Part shown: positions 39,932-48,769 of the stretch, in pieces
Layout of the letters: each line of letters opens with the position of its first letter
Position numbering within the stretch: the first letter of the stretch is position 1
Source of the DNA: Streptomyces pilosus
GTDB lineage: Bacteria; Actinomycetota; Actinomycetes; Streptomycetales; Streptomycetaceae
Direction of reading: 5' to 3'
Assembly: GCF_014649835.1 (NCBI RefSeq)
Contig: NZ_BMTU01000006.1
Coordinates: forward strand, 124,001-188,000
Length of the DNA stretch: 64,000 nt
Made by a program: the position numbers and the translations under genes
The notes under the pieces: model-generated
Told to the model about the DNA's origin: nothing
The model's input: the letters and a program-made list of their open reading frames with translations, nothing else
Databases searched by the model: none

Positions 39932-41377
39932 GTGACTGTCAACGAAGACTCGTTCACCAACTGGAAGCACCGCGAGGAGATCGCGGAGTCGATGATCCCG
40001 ATCATCGGGAAGCTGCACCGCGAGCGGGACGTGACCGTCCTGCTGCACAGCCGCTCCTTGGTGAACAAGTCGGTGGTCAGCATCCTCAAGACCCACCGCT
40101 TCGCCCGGCAGATCGCCGGTGAGGAGCTCTCGGTCACCGAGACGCTGCCCTTCCTCCAGGCGCTCACCGCCCTCGACCTGGGTCCGTCCCAGATCGACAT
40201 CGGTCTGCTCGCCGAGGCCTACCGGGCCGACGACCGGGGCCAGTCGGTGGCCGAGTTCACCGCGGAGGCCGTCGCCGGGGCCACCGGCGAGAACAAGATC
40301 GACCGCCGTGAGCCGCGCGACGTCGTCCTCTACGGCTTCGGCCGCATCGGCCGGCTGCTGGCCCGGCTGCTGATCGAGAAGTCGGGTTCCGGCAACGGAC
40401 TGCGGCTGCGCGCCATCGTGGTCCGCCGGGGCGGCGAGCAGGACATCGTCAAGCGGGCCTCGCTGCTGCGCCGGGACTCCGTGCACGGCCAGTTCCAGGG
40501 CACGATCACCGTCGACGAGGCGAACAGCACGATCGTCGCCAACGGCAACACCGTCAAGGTCATCTACGCGAACGACCCGACGGAGATCGACTACACGGCG
40601 TACGGCATCAAGAACGCCATCCTGATCGACAACACCGGCAAGTGGCGCGACCGCGAAGGGCTGTCGCTGCACCTGCGTCCCGGTGTCGACAAGGTGGTGC
40701 TGACCGCGCCGGGCAAGGGCGACGTGCCCAACATCGTGCACGGCGTCAACCACGACACCCTCAAGCCGGACGAGCAGATCCTGTCCTGCGCGTCCTGCAC
40801 CACCAACGCGATCGTGCCGCCGCTGAAGGCGATGGCGGACGAGTACGGGGTGCTGCGCGGACACGTGGAGACGGTCCACTCGTTCACCAACGACCAGAAC
40901 CTGCTGGACAATTACCACAAGTCGGAGCGCCGCGGCCGTTCCGCGCCGCTGAACATGGTGATCACCGAGACGGGTGCGGCCTCGGCCGTGGCCAAGGCGC
41001 TGCCCGACCTCGACGCCACCATCACCGGCAGTTCGATCCGGGTCCCCGTGCCGGACGTGTCGATCGCCATCCTCAACCTCCAGCTGGCCCGCGCGACCGA
41101 CCGCGAGGAGGTGCTCGACTACCTGCGCAACGTGTCGCTGACCTCGCCGCTGAAGCGCCAGATCGACTTCATCAGCGCGCCCGACGCGGTCTCCAGCGAC
41201 TTCATCGGCTCGCGGCACGCCTCGATCGTGGACGCCGGTGCGCTGAAGGTCGAGGGCGACAACGCCATCCTGTACCTCTGGTACGACAACGAGTTCGGCT
41301 ACTCCTGCCAGGTCGTCCGGGTCGTCCAGTACGTCTCGGGCGTGGAGTACCCGACGTACCCGGCCCCCCAGGCCTGA
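39932..41377 (+). CDS. gap: Glyceraldehyde-3-phosphate dehydrogenase with N-terminal extension
   Basis: 481 residues from the GTG at 39932. The dehydrogenase core starts near residue 130 with V-V-L-Y-G-F-G-R-I-G-R and has the catalytic cysteine C289 in L-S-C-A-S-C-T-T-N and the Y-D-N-E-F-G-Y-S end. The first ~125 residues form an extra helical domain (W-K-H-R-E-E-I-A-E-S-M-I-P-I-I-G) seen only in one branch of actinobacterial and proteobacterial enzymes. It interconverts glyceraldehyde-3-phosphate and 1,3-bisphosphoglycerate; the G-R-I-G-R and downstream sequence suit NAD(P). A terminator hairpin follows. Cofactor preference and the role of the extension cannot be read from sequence. Confidence 0.92.
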   Translation: MTVNEDSFTNWKHREEIAESMIPIIGKLHRERDVTVLLHSRSLVNKSVVSILKTHRFARQIAGEELSVTETLPFLQALTALDLGPSQIDIGLLAEAYRADDRGQSVAEFTAEAVAGATGENKIDRREPRDVVLYGFGRIGRLLARLLIEKSGSGNGLRLRAIVVRRGGEQDIVKRASLLRRDSVHGQFQGTITVDEANSTIVANGNTVKVIYANDPTEIDYTAYGIKNAILIDNTGKWRDREGLSLHLRPGVDKVVLTAPGKGDVPNIVHGVNHDTLKPDEQILSCASCTTNAIVPPLKAMADEYGVLRGHVETVHSFTNDQNLLDNYHKSERRGRSAPLNMVITETGAASAVAKALPDLDATITGSSIRVPVPDVSIAILNLQLARATDREEVLDYLRNVSLTSPLKRQIDFISAPDAVSSDFIGSRHASIVDAGALKVEGDNAILYLWYDNEFGYSCQVVRVVQYVSGVEYPTYPAPQA

Positions 41378-41411
41378 TCACGGGAGTCAGCCGCCGCTCG
41401 GCGCGGCGACG

Positions 41412-41443
41412 GGGCGGGGCCGGTGAGATGTCCGGCCCCGCCC
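41412..41443 (+). terminator. Terminator hairpin after gap
   Basis: Perfect 12-base arms (41412-41423 and 41432-41443, GGGCGGGGCCGG and complement) around an eight-base loop, 35 bases after the stop codon. Confidence 0.75.
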
Positions 41444-41535
41444 GGGTCTGCCCGTCCGACCGGCGGTAAGGGCCAGATCGATAACGATCGCCCCGTCCGG
41501 CTTGCCGGGGCACCCGCAGTTCCTAGTCTTCGCAC

Positions 41536-42504
41536 ATGTCCCTCTTCAGCAGTCGCACCAGCAGACGTCCCCGCATCTCCCCCGCCCTCGACGACGCCGA
41601 ACTCGCGCGCGTCCTGGGGAAGCTGAGCAAGCGGAGCGGCAGCGGCAAGCCGGCCGACGTGGCGCTGGTCGCCGCCCTGCTGGAGGAGACCGGGGACGAC
41701 TGGGACCGCCGCAGCCACCGGATGGCCGTACTGGCGGAGGCGACGGCGGACACCGGGGTGGCGGCCGCCTGGCTGACCAGGGAGCCGGACAGCGCCGACG
41801 CCCTGGTGTTCCACGCCAGGTCCGGGCTGGCGCGCGGGCTGCGGGACGGGCGCCTGGAGGACGCCGGGGAACTGGTCTCCCAGTGCCGCAGGGCCTCCGA
41901 ACTGAACCCCGAGGACCCCCTGCCGTGGGTGGTCCTGCTCGGTGTGTCACGGGTCGAGCGGTACGGCCGCAACGACGTCAACGCCGTCTGGCGGGAGGCC
42001 ACCGGACGCGACCGGTGGCACCGTGAGGCGTACCTGCAGATGCTCGCGTACCTGTCGCCCGAGGAGGGCGGCTCCAGCGCGTCCGTGCTCGACTTCGTCG
42101 ACGTGGTGCGCACCCGTATCCCGGCCAACGCGCCGTGCGCGGCGGTGGAGCTCACCGCCGCCGTCCGCCAGTACCAGGGACTGCTGGCGCAGGGCGGTGT
42201 GCGGGCCATGACGGCCGGTCAGCTGTGGGAGGGCGGACAGGTCGCCGCCGCGCTGGAGCAGGCCGCCGCGCTGTGGGCGAAGCCGGGCTTCTTCCAGCAC
42301 GCGGCGGCGCAGGCCGATCTGAACGTACTGGCGTACGCCCTGTGCGCGGCGGGACGTGCCGCCGACGCGCATCCCGTCTTCCAGACGCTGCAGGGCACGG
42401 TCACGCCCTGGCCGTGGAACGGCGACGGACCCGCCGTCCAGCGGTTCGAGCAGCATCAGGACAAGGCGGAACGGGGACGGCAGGGCGGCGTCGGCGGGGC
42501 GTGA
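41536..42504 (+). CDS. Helical-repeat hypothetical protein (Streptomyces type)
   Basis: 322 residues, predicted soluble and almost entirely helical, with repeated Ala/Leu helices that resemble TPR-like solenoid repeats (A-L-V-F-H-A-R-S-G-L-A-R, A-S-E-L-N-P-E-D-P-L-P-W-V, L-N-V-L-A-Y-A-L-C-A-A-G-R). No catalytic motif, signal peptide or membrane segment. A short basic N-terminus (S-S-R-T-S-R-R-P-R) precedes the repeats. I do not recognise a named family; a scaffold or adaptor role is the reasonable guess. It is convergent with the whiE hydroxylase gene, only 24 bp apart. Confidence 0.75.
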   Translation: MSLFSSRTSRRPRISPALDDAELARVLGKLSKRSGSGKPADVALVAALLEETGDDWDRRSHRMAVLAEATADTGVAAAWLTREPDSADALVFHARSGLARGLRDGRLEDAGELVSQCRRASELNPEDPLPWVVLLGVSRVERYGRNDVNAVWREATGRDRWHREAYLQMLAYLSPEEGGSSASVLDFVDVVRTRIPANAPCAAVELTAAVRQYQGLLAQGGVRAMTAGQLWEGGQVAAALEQAAALWAKPGFFQHAAAQADLNVLAYALCAAGRAADAHPVFQTLQGTVTPWPWNGDGPAVQRFEQHQDKAERGRQGGVGGA

Positions 42505-42528
42505 CGCCCGCCGCCCGCCGCTCCCCCG

Positions 42529-44340
42529 TCAGTTGTTCCGCGCCAGGACGGCGGCGAGTGCCTCCCGCAGCACCGCCGCCGGGTCCGCCACGGGCCCTTC
42601 GGAGCGCCAGGCGACGAAGCCGTCGGGACGGACCAGTACCGCGCCGTCCGCGGTGACCCCGTGCGCCCCGGCCCAGTCGGCGCCGTCCTGCGGAGCGAGT
42701 TCCGCGCCGGGTCCGTCGCCCACCCGGTACGCGTCGAGCGGCACGGACAGGTCCTGCGCGGCCTTCGCCGCCGCGCCGTGCCAGTCGCAGGCGCCGTCCG
42801 CGGAACTCAGCAGCACGCACGACCGCTCGTACAGGTCGAGGGTGGAGATCCGGGTACCGGCGCGGTCCAGCCACACGTGCGGGGCACGGCTGCCGGGTTC
42901 CCCCGTCAGCATCACGCCGTCGGGGATGACCGGCGCCGCCGGGTCGGTGCCCAGGACCGCACCGCGCGGATAGCGGTAGCACAGCGCCACGTTGAGGATG
43001 CCGCCCCCCTTCATGCCGGGACCACCGGGACCGCCGGGGCCACCCGCTCCAGGACCACCGGGGCCACCGGGGCCGCCTGCTCCGGGGCCACCGGGACCGC
43101 CGCGGCCGGGACCGCCGGGACCACCGGGACCGCCGGCACCGCCGGGACCACCGGGGCCGGGCGCGCCGAGGGCGGGGGCGCCGGGCGCAGGCGTGTACCC
43201 GGGGTGACTGTGCTCGCTCGAACGGGAGGAGGCACGGGCGCTGGTCGCCTCCGCGACGGGCCGGCGTTCGGCGTCGTAGGACTCCAGCAGGCCGGGCTCG
43301 GCCCAGCCGCCGAGCACGGCGGCCAGCTTCCAGGCGAGGTTGTGGGCGTCCTGGATGCCGGTGTTGGAGCCGAACGCCCCGGTGGGCGACATCTCGTGGG
43401 CGGAGTCACCGGCCAGGAACACCCGGCCGTCCGCGTACCGTTCGGCGACCCGCTCGGCGGCGTGCCAGGCGGCCCGGCCGGTGATCTCCACGTCGAGGTC
43501 CGGCACACCGACGGCCTTCCGGATGTGGGCGACACACCGCTCGTCGGTGAACTCCTCGATGCTTTCGCCGTGTTCGGGGTGCCAGGGGGCGTGGAACACC
43601 CAGTGCTCCCGGTTGTCGACCGGCAGCAGGGCCCCGTCGGCCTCCGGGTTGGTCAGGTAGCAGACGATGAAGCGCCGGTCCCCGACGACGTCGGCCAGGC
43701 CGCGGGAGGTGAAGGTGAGACTCACGTTGTGGAACAGGTCGCCCGGGCCGTTCTGCCCGATGCCCAGCGCCTCGCGGACGGGGCTGCGCGGGCCGTCCGC
43801 GGCGACGAGGTAGTCCGCCCGGATCCGGGTGTGCTCGCCGGTCTCCCGGCTCTTGACCATCACCGTCACACCTTCGGCGTCCTGGTCGAAGGACATCATC
43901 TCCGTCCCGTAGCGCAGGTCCCCGCCGAGTTCGCGGGCCCCCTCGAGGAGCACCGGTTCCAGGTCGTTCTGGCTGCACAGGCACCATCCGCTGGGGCTGA
44001 AGCGGGCGAGCCCGCCGCCGGGGTCGATCTCCTGGAGCAGCCACTCGCCCCCGTCGCCCGCCAGGCTCGGGGTCTGCCAGATGCCGTGGTTGTCCGCCAG
44101 GACCGACGCGGCCCGGCCGATCCGCTGCTCGAGCCCGGCCGTCCGGAACAGCTCCATGGTGCGCACGTTGTTCCCCCGCCCGCGCGGGTGGATCGAGGTG
44201 CCCGTGTGACGTTCGACGAGTGTGTGCGGCACGCCCAGGCGCCCCAGGAACAGCGACATGGACAGGCCCACCAGAGAGCCGCCGACGATGAGGACCGGCG
44301 TGCGGTGATCCGCCCGGCCGGCCGTGTCCGATCGATTCAT
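42529..44340 (-). CDS. whiE-ORFVIII: FAD-dependent polyketide hydroxylase (WhiE ORFVIII-like) with Gly/Pro insert
   Basis: 603 residues from the ATG at 44340. Class A flavoprotein monooxygenase: FAD motif V-L-I-V-G-G-S-L-V-G-L, the D-G motif Y-L-V-A-A-D-G-P-R-S-P-V, and V-F-L-A-G-D-S-A-H-E-M-S-P. A C-terminal thioredoxin-like domain (about 445-600) is typical of aromatic polyketide hydroxylases. Between the domains lies a Gly/Pro-rich segment of about 60 residues (about 382-442) built of G-P-G-G-P and G-A-G-G-P units. In S. coelicolor the divergent whiE ORFVIII gene encodes the tailoring hydroxylase of the grey spore pigment, which fits position and strand here. Expression is expected late in sporulation. 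Confidence 0.92.
   Translation of the reverse strand: MNRSDTAGRADHRTPVLIVGGSLVGLSMSLFLGRLGVPHTLVERHTGTSIHPRGRGNNVRTMELFRTAGLEQRIGRAASVLADNHGIWQTPSLAGDGGEWLLQEIDPGGGLARFSPSGWCLCSQNDLEPVLLEGARELGGDLRYGTEMMSFDQDAEGVTVMVKSRETGEHTRIRADYLVAADGPRSPVREALGIGQNGPGDLFHNVSLTFTSRGLADVVGDRRFIVCYLTNPEADGALLPVDNREHWVFHAPWHPEHGESIEEFTDERCVAHIRKAVGVPDLDVEITGRAAWHAAERVAERYADGRVFLAGDSAHEMSPTGAFGSNTGIQDAHNLAWKLAAVLGGWAEPGLLESYDAERRPVAEATSARASSRSSEHSHPGYTPAPGAPALGAPGPGGPGGAGGPGGPGGPGRGGPGGPGAGGPGGPGGPGAGGPGGPGGPGMKGGGILNVALCYRYPRGAVLGTDPAAPVIPDGVMLTGEPGSRAPHVWLDRAGTRISTLDLYERSCVLLSSADGACDWHGAAAKAAQDLSVPLDAYRVGDGPGAELAPQDGADWAGAHGVTADGAVLVRPDGFVAWRSEGPVADPAAVLREALAAVLARNN
43015..43197 (-). repeat. Collagen-like Gly/Pro repeat within the hydroxylase gene
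   Basis: About 60 codons made of short, near-identical GGxCCxGG units encode mainly G-P-G and A-G-G. The tract is in frame, sits in the loop between the flavin and thioredoxin-like domains and looks expandable by slippage. Confidence 0.85.
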
Positions 44341-44572
44341 TGAAACGCCTCCAGCGTCGCCCTCGACGGGCTGTGGAACAGGACGCACCTTTCATGCCCG
44401 GTGCGGGCCGGTCCGCGTCCCGGCGGCACCCGGATGACACGCGGTTCACCCGCCTGCCCCGTGTCGCTCGCGCGCACCGGAAAGTCACGGCGACGATCGA
44501 CCCATGGCGACCCCGGGCCTGCTGGGACGGCGGTCGTTCCCGACCTTCCGACCATGAGGAGAGGTGCGCCGG
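44341..44572. other. Divergent whiE promoter region
   Basis: 232 bp between the hydroxylase (minus) and ORFI (plus). In S. coelicolor the corresponding region carries two promoters, one for each direction, and both are sporulation-dependent. I cannot point to convincing -10 or -35 boxes here from inspection alone, nor to a clear BldD-type palindrome. Confidence 0.5.
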
Positions 44573-45697
44573 ATGACCATGTCGGCACGCATTGCGCAGT
44601 CGGCGTTCGACGGCTCGAGGCTGCGGGTGATCCTGCTCCTCGACCTGTACGAGGGGGCCCAGGAACAGTTCCTCGACGCGTACGAGCACATGCGGAACAA
44701 GGTCGCGTCCGTTCCCGGCCACATCAGTGACCAACTGTGCCAGTCGATCGAGAACCCCTCCCAGTGGCTCATCACCAGCGAGTGGGAGAGCGCCCTGCCG
44801 TTCCTCGCGTGGGTGAACAGCGAGGAGCACATCGCGATCGTCCGGCCGATGCACAGCTGCGTCCGGGACACCCGGTCGATGCGCTACAGCGTCCTGCGCG
44901 AGACCCACCCGGAACGGCCGGCCGCGTCCGGGGACGCGAGGACGAGCCTGCAGACGGAGGCCCGCGTGGGCGCCGGGCTGACCCGCCACGCCCTCACCTT
45001 CACCGTCAAGCCGGGCACCGAGTCCAAGGTCGTGGACATCCTGGCCAACTACGAGGCGCCCGAGACACGCATCAACGGCACCACGCGACTGCACCGCACC
45101 TCCCTCTTCATGCACGGCAACCGCGTCGTGCGGGCCGTGGAGGTGGAGGGCGACCTCCTCGCCACTCTGTGCCACGTGGCCAGTCAGCCCCAGGTACAGG
45201 CCGTGGAAGAGGCCATCAACCCCTATCTGGAGCAGGACCGCGATCTGAGCGACGCCGACTCGGCCCGCATCTTCTTCACCCGCGCCGCGCTCCCCGCCAT
45301 GCAGCACGTGGCGGCCGGCCGCCCGCGGCCCGACCACCTGCGACGGCACATGCTGTACTACCCGGCCGTGGCGGGCCGCGGTCTGGAACTGGCGCGGTTC
45401 CTCGCCCGCCAGGACGAGGCCGCGGCGAGCGACCCGGACGGCCCGGTGTACGCGAGCACCGTCTTCCAGCGCGACGACGTCGTGACCCGCATGATCGACA
45501 TCACCCAGGAGCTCGATCTCGACCCGCTGGCCGCCCTCGGCATCAAGGGCCCGGGCAAGGCCGCCGAACTGGAGCGTCTGCTGGACGGCGCCGCGATCGG
45601 CGTCGAGGGCTCCCTGGATTCGGAGCGCACCCTGCACCGGCTCCTGGCGCACGCCGACATGCTGCCCGTCACCGACCGCACCTCTGCGGATTCCTGA
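44573..45697 (+). CDS. whiE-ORFI: WhiE ORFI-like protein with SchA/CurD domain
   Basis: 374 residues from the ATG at 44573, eight bases after GAGGAGAGG; the GTG at 44564 is less likely. An N-terminal antibiotic-biosynthesis-monooxygenase-like ferredoxin fold (about 10-115, with I-L-L-L-D-L-Y-E-G-A-Q-E-Q and W-L-I-T-S-E-W-E-S) is followed by a SchA/CurD-type domain (about 140-250). The middle R-T-S-L-F-M-H-G-N-R-V-V-R-A-V-E-V-E-G-D repeats the ferredoxin-like strand pattern. Homologues are the first gene of spore-pigment clusters (whiE ORFI, schA, curD). Its chemical step is not firmly known, perhaps an oxygenase or cyclase. Confidence 0.88.
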   Translation: MTMSARIAQSAFDGSRLRVILLLDLYEGAQEQFLDAYEHMRNKVASVPGHISDQLCQSIENPSQWLITSEWESALPFLAWVNSEEHIAIVRPMHSCVRDTRSMRYSVLRETHPERPAASGDARTSLQTEARVGAGLTRHALTFTVKPGTESKVVDILANYEAPETRINGTTRLHRTSLFMHGNRVVRAVEVEGDLLATLCHVASQPQVQAVEEAINPYLEQDRDLSDADSARIFFTRAALPAMQHVAAGRPRPDHLRRHMLYYPAVAGRGLELARFLARQDEAAASDPDGPVYASTVFQRDDVVTRMIDITQELDLDPLAALGIKGPGKAAELERLLDGAAIGVEGSLDSERTLHRLLAHADMLPVTDRTSADS

Positions 45698-45768
45698 AGG
45701 TCGACCGCGGTGCCGTCCGCGGCCCTGCCCGCCCGGACGTCACCGGTACACCCGGAGGTAACACCCCT

Positions 45769-46236
45769 ATGTCCAAGCAGTATCCACGCATCGTGGACCT
45801 GAGCGAGACGGAACCCAACCGACGGCGCGGAGGTGATCTCAGGACCCTGCTCACCCCGGCCACCGTGGGTTCCACCAGCGGCTTCATGGGTCTGGCGATC
45901 ATCAAGCCCGGCGAGCGCATCGGCGAGCACTACCACCCGTACTCCGAGGAGTTCGTGTACGTGGTGAGCGGCGCGCTCGAAGTGGACCTGGACGGTGAGC
46001 CGTTCGCGCTCCGCGCCGAGCAGGGTCTGATGATCCCGATCGACATGCGGCACCGTTTCCGCAACGTCGGCGACCAGGAGGCCCGCATGGTGTTCCACCT
46101 GGGCCCGCTCGCCCCGCACCCGAGCCTCGGACACGTCGACACCGAGGAGACCGAGAGCGCCGTCGCCGGACCGCAGTTGAAGGTCGGCGGGCCCGAGCAC
46201 GGCCGTCCGGCCGAGCCGAGCGAGGCCATAAAATGA
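45769..46236 (+). CDS. whiE-ORFII: Cupin-domain protein of the spore-pigment cluster
   Basis: 155 residues from the ATG at 45769, after the ribosome binding site GGAGG. A single cupin barrel with the metal-binding motif G-E-H-Y-H-P-Y-S-E-E (two His, one Glu) and the second motif I-P-I-D-M-R-H-R-F-R-N. This corresponds to whiE ORFII and schB/curC-type cupins, which are thought to assist cyclisation or oxidation of the nascent polyketide. It is 72 bp after ORFI and overlaps the KS-alpha gene by four bases (ATGA). Confidence 0.88.
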   Translation: MSKQYPRIVDLSETEPNRRRGGDLRTLLTPATVGSTSGFMGLAIIKPGERIGEHYHPYSEEFVYVVSGALEVDLDGEPFALRAEQGLMIPIDMRHRFRNVGDQEARMVFHLGPLAPHPSLGHVDTEETESAVAGPQLKVGGPEHGRPAEPSEAIK

Positions 46237-47501
46237 CCCGGCGAGTGGCCGTCACCGGCATAGGTGTGGTCGCTCCCGGCGGCATCGGAGCGACGGCGTT
46301 CTGGGATCTCCTCGCAGCCGGCCGCACCGCGACCCGCGGCATCTCCCTGTTCGACCCGGCCGGCCTGCGCTCGCGCATCGCCGCCGAGTGCGACTTCGAC
46401 CCCTACGAGCACGGCCTGGACGCGGATCTGAGCCAGCACGCGGACCGCTACATCCAGTTCGCCGTGGTCGCCGCCGCCGAGGCGGTACGGGAAGCGGGCC
46501 TCGACACCCGGTCCCTGGACCCGTGGCGCACGGCGGTCTCGCTGGGCAGCGCGGTCGGCGGCACCACCCGGCTGGAGAGCGACTACGTCCGGGTCAGCGA
46601 GCACGGGCAGCGGTGGGACGTGGACCACCGGCAGGCCGAGCCCAAGCTGCACCTGGCGTTCTCACCGAGCACCCTCGCCTCGGTCGTCGCCGAGCGGTTC
46701 GACGCCCGGGGACCGGTGCAGACCGTGTCCACGGGCTGCACCTCGGGTCTCGACGCGGTCGGTTACGCCTTCCACACCATCAGCGAGGGCCGGGCCGACG
46801 TCTGTATCGCGGGCGCGTCGGACTCGCCGATCTCACCGATCACGATGGCCTGCTTCGACGCCATCAAGGCGACGTCGCCGAACAACGACGACCCCGAGCA
46901 CGCCTCCCGGCCCTTCGACGCGCACCGCGACGGCTTCGTCATGGGCGAGGGCGCGGCGGTGCTGGTACTGGAGGAGTACGAGCACGCGCGGGCCCGCGGC
47001 GCGGAGATCCTCTGCGAGATCAGTGGCTACGCCACCTACGGCAACGCCTACCACATGACCGGTCTGACCAGCGAGGGACTGGAGATGGCCCGGGCGATCG
47101 ACACCACGCTCGGCCAGGCCCGTATCGACCCCACGCTGATCGACTACGTCAACGCGCACGGCTCCGGCACCCGGCAGAACGACCGGCACGAGACAGCAGC
47201 GGTGAAGCTGTCGCTCGGCGAGCACGCCCGGCAGACGCCCATGAGCTCCATCAAGTCCATGGTGGGGCACTCCCTGGGCGCGATCGGGGCGATCGAGGTG
47301 GTCGCCTGCGTCCTGGCGCTGAAGCACCAGGTCGTGCCGCCGACGGCGAACTACGAGACCCCCGACCCGGAGTGCGACCTGGACTACGTGCCGCGCACCG
47401 CCCGCCCGCGGAAGCTGAAGCATGTGCTCTCCGTGGGCAGCGGGTTCGGCGGTTTCCAGTCCGCGGTACTGCTGTCCGGGCCGGGCGGGAGGACACGATG
47501 A
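46233..47501 (+). CDS. whiE-ORFIII: Type II PKS ketosynthase alpha (KS-alpha)
   Basis: 422 residues. The active-site cysteine is C169 in T-V-S-T-G-C-T-S-G-L-D, the usual position in minimal type II polyketide synthases. The two histidines of V-N-A-H-G-S-G-T and S-M-V-G-H-S-L-G are in place. With KS-beta and the ACP it builds the spore-pigment polyketide from malonyl units. It overlaps the cupin gene in front and the KS-beta gene behind by four bases each, the normal tight coupling for these genes. Confidence 0.95.
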   Translation: MTRRVAVTGIGVVAPGGIGATAFWDLLAAGRTATRGISLFDPAGLRSRIAAECDFDPYEHGLDADLSQHADRYIQFAVVAAAEAVREAGLDTRSLDPWRTAVSLGSAVGGTTRLESDYVRVSEHGQRWDVDHRQAEPKLHLAFSPSTLASVVAERFDARGPVQTVSTGCTSGLDAVGYAFHTISEGRADVCIAGASDSPISPITMACFDAIKATSPNNDDPEHASRPFDAHRDGFVMGEGAAVLVLEEYEHARARGAEILCEISGYATYGNAYHMTGLTSEGLEMARAIDTTLGQARIDPTLIDYVNAHGSGTRQNDRHETAAVKLSLGEHARQTPMSSIKSMVGHSLGAIGAIEVVACVLALKHQVVPPTANYETPDPECDLDYVPRTARPRKLKHVLSVGSGFGGFQSAVLLSGPGGRTR

Positions 47502-48742
47502 GCAATCGGCGCCCTGGGCGTGCGGCCGTCACCGGCATCGGTGTGGTCGCGCCCAACGGACTGCGGACCGACGCCTACTGGAAGTCCGTCCGCGAAGGCC
47601 TCGGCGTGCTGGACGTGATCAGCCGCGAGGGGTGTGACCACCTGCCGCTGCGTGTGGCGGGCGAGGTACGGTCCTTCGACCCGGCGGCCCTGATCGAGGA
47701 CCGGTTCCTGGTGCAGACCGACCGGTTCAGCCACTACGCGATGGCGGCGGCCGCCATGGCCCTCGACGACGCCGGCCTCGGCGGGGAACCCGCCGAACCG
47801 TTCTCGATCGGCGTGGTCACCGCCGCCGGGTCCGGAGGCGGCGAGTTCGGCCAGCGGGAGCTGCAGAAGCTGTGGGGCAAGGGCTCGAAGTTCGTCGGCC
47901 CGTACCAGTCCATCGCCTGGTTCTACGCCGCCAGCACCGGCCAGATCTCCATCCGCGGCGGCCTCAAGGGGCCGTGCGGGGTGGTGGCGAGCGACGAGGC
48001 CGGCGGTCTGGACTCCCTCGCGCACGCCGCCCGGGCGGTGCGGCGCGGCACCGACGTCATGGTCGTGGGAGCGGCGGAGGCGCCGCTGGCCCCCTACTCG
48101 ATGGTCTGCCAGCTCGGCTACCCCGAGCTGAGCACCCTCGACGACCCCGCCCGCGCCTACCGCCCCTTCACCGAGAAGGCGTGCGGTTTCGTCCCCGCGG
48201 AGGGCGGTGCCCTGCTCGTCGTCGAGGACGAGGACCGGGCCCGTGAGCGCGGGGTGCCCGTGCGGGCCACCGTCGCCGGCCACTCCGCCACCTTCACCGG
48301 GGCCTCCCGCTGGGCGGAGTCCCGCGAGGGGCTCGCCCGGGCTGTCTCCGGTGCCCTGGACGAGGCGGGCTGTGCCCCGGAGGAGATCGACGTCGTGTTC
48401 GCCGACGCCATGGGCGTGCCCGAGGCGGACCGCGCGGAGGCGCTGGCGATCGCCGACGCCCTCGGTGCGCACGGCAGGCGGGTGCCGGTCACGGCTCCCA
48501 AGACCGGCATCGGCCGCGCCTACTGCGCGGCGCCCGTGCTGGACACGGTGGCGGCGGTGCTCGCCATGGAGCACGGCCAGGTGCCGCCCACGCCGAACGT
48601 CTTCGACATCTGCCACGACCTCGACCTGGTGATGTCGCAGGCCCGTCCCGCCGAGCTGCGCACCGCCCTGGTCCTCAGCCGGGGACTGATGGGCTCCAAC
48701 GCGGCGCTGGTCGTGCGCCGCGGTGACGATTCCGCCCGGTAG
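47498..48742 (+). CDS. whiE-ORFIV: Type II PKS chain-length factor (KS-beta)
   Basis: 414 residues. It has the ketosynthase fold but no active-site cysteine: the position is occupied by E167 in V-V-A-S-D-E-A-G-G-L-D-S, where most chain-length factors have glutamine. It heterodimerises with KS-alpha and sets the chain length. Sequence is further from KS-alpha at the N-terminus and at the gatekeeper region F-V-G-P-Y-Q-S-I-A-W-F-Y. The stop is 27 bp before the ACP start. Glutamate in this position is, to my knowledge, the spore-pigment type and would fit this cluster. Confidence 0.94.
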   Translation: MSNRRPGRAAVTGIGVVAPNGLRTDAYWKSVREGLGVLDVISREGCDHLPLRVAGEVRSFDPAALIEDRFLVQTDRFSHYAMAAAAMALDDAGLGGEPAEPFSIGVVTAAGSGGGEFGQRELQKLWGKGSKFVGPYQSIAWFYAASTGQISIRGGLKGPCGVVASDEAGGLDSLAHAARAVRRGTDVMVVGAAEAPLAPYSMVCQLGYPELSTLDDPARAYRPFTEKACGFVPAEGGALLVVEDEDRARERGVPVRATVAGHSATFTGASRWAESREGLARAVSGALDEAGCAPEEIDVVFADAMGVPEADRAEALAIADALGAHGRRVPVTAPKTGIGRAYCAAPVLDTVAAVLAMEHGQVPPTPNVFDICHDLDLVMSQARPAELRTALVLSRGLMGSNAALVVRRGDDSAR

Positions 48743-48769
48743 GCCCGGGCGGGGAAGGAGAAGTCACCC

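Noticed and set aside
42279..42300. Inverted-repeat-like GAAGCCGGGCTTCTTC inside the helical-repeat gene
   Set aside because: It lies well within a coding sequence and resembles the peptidase hairpin only by chance.
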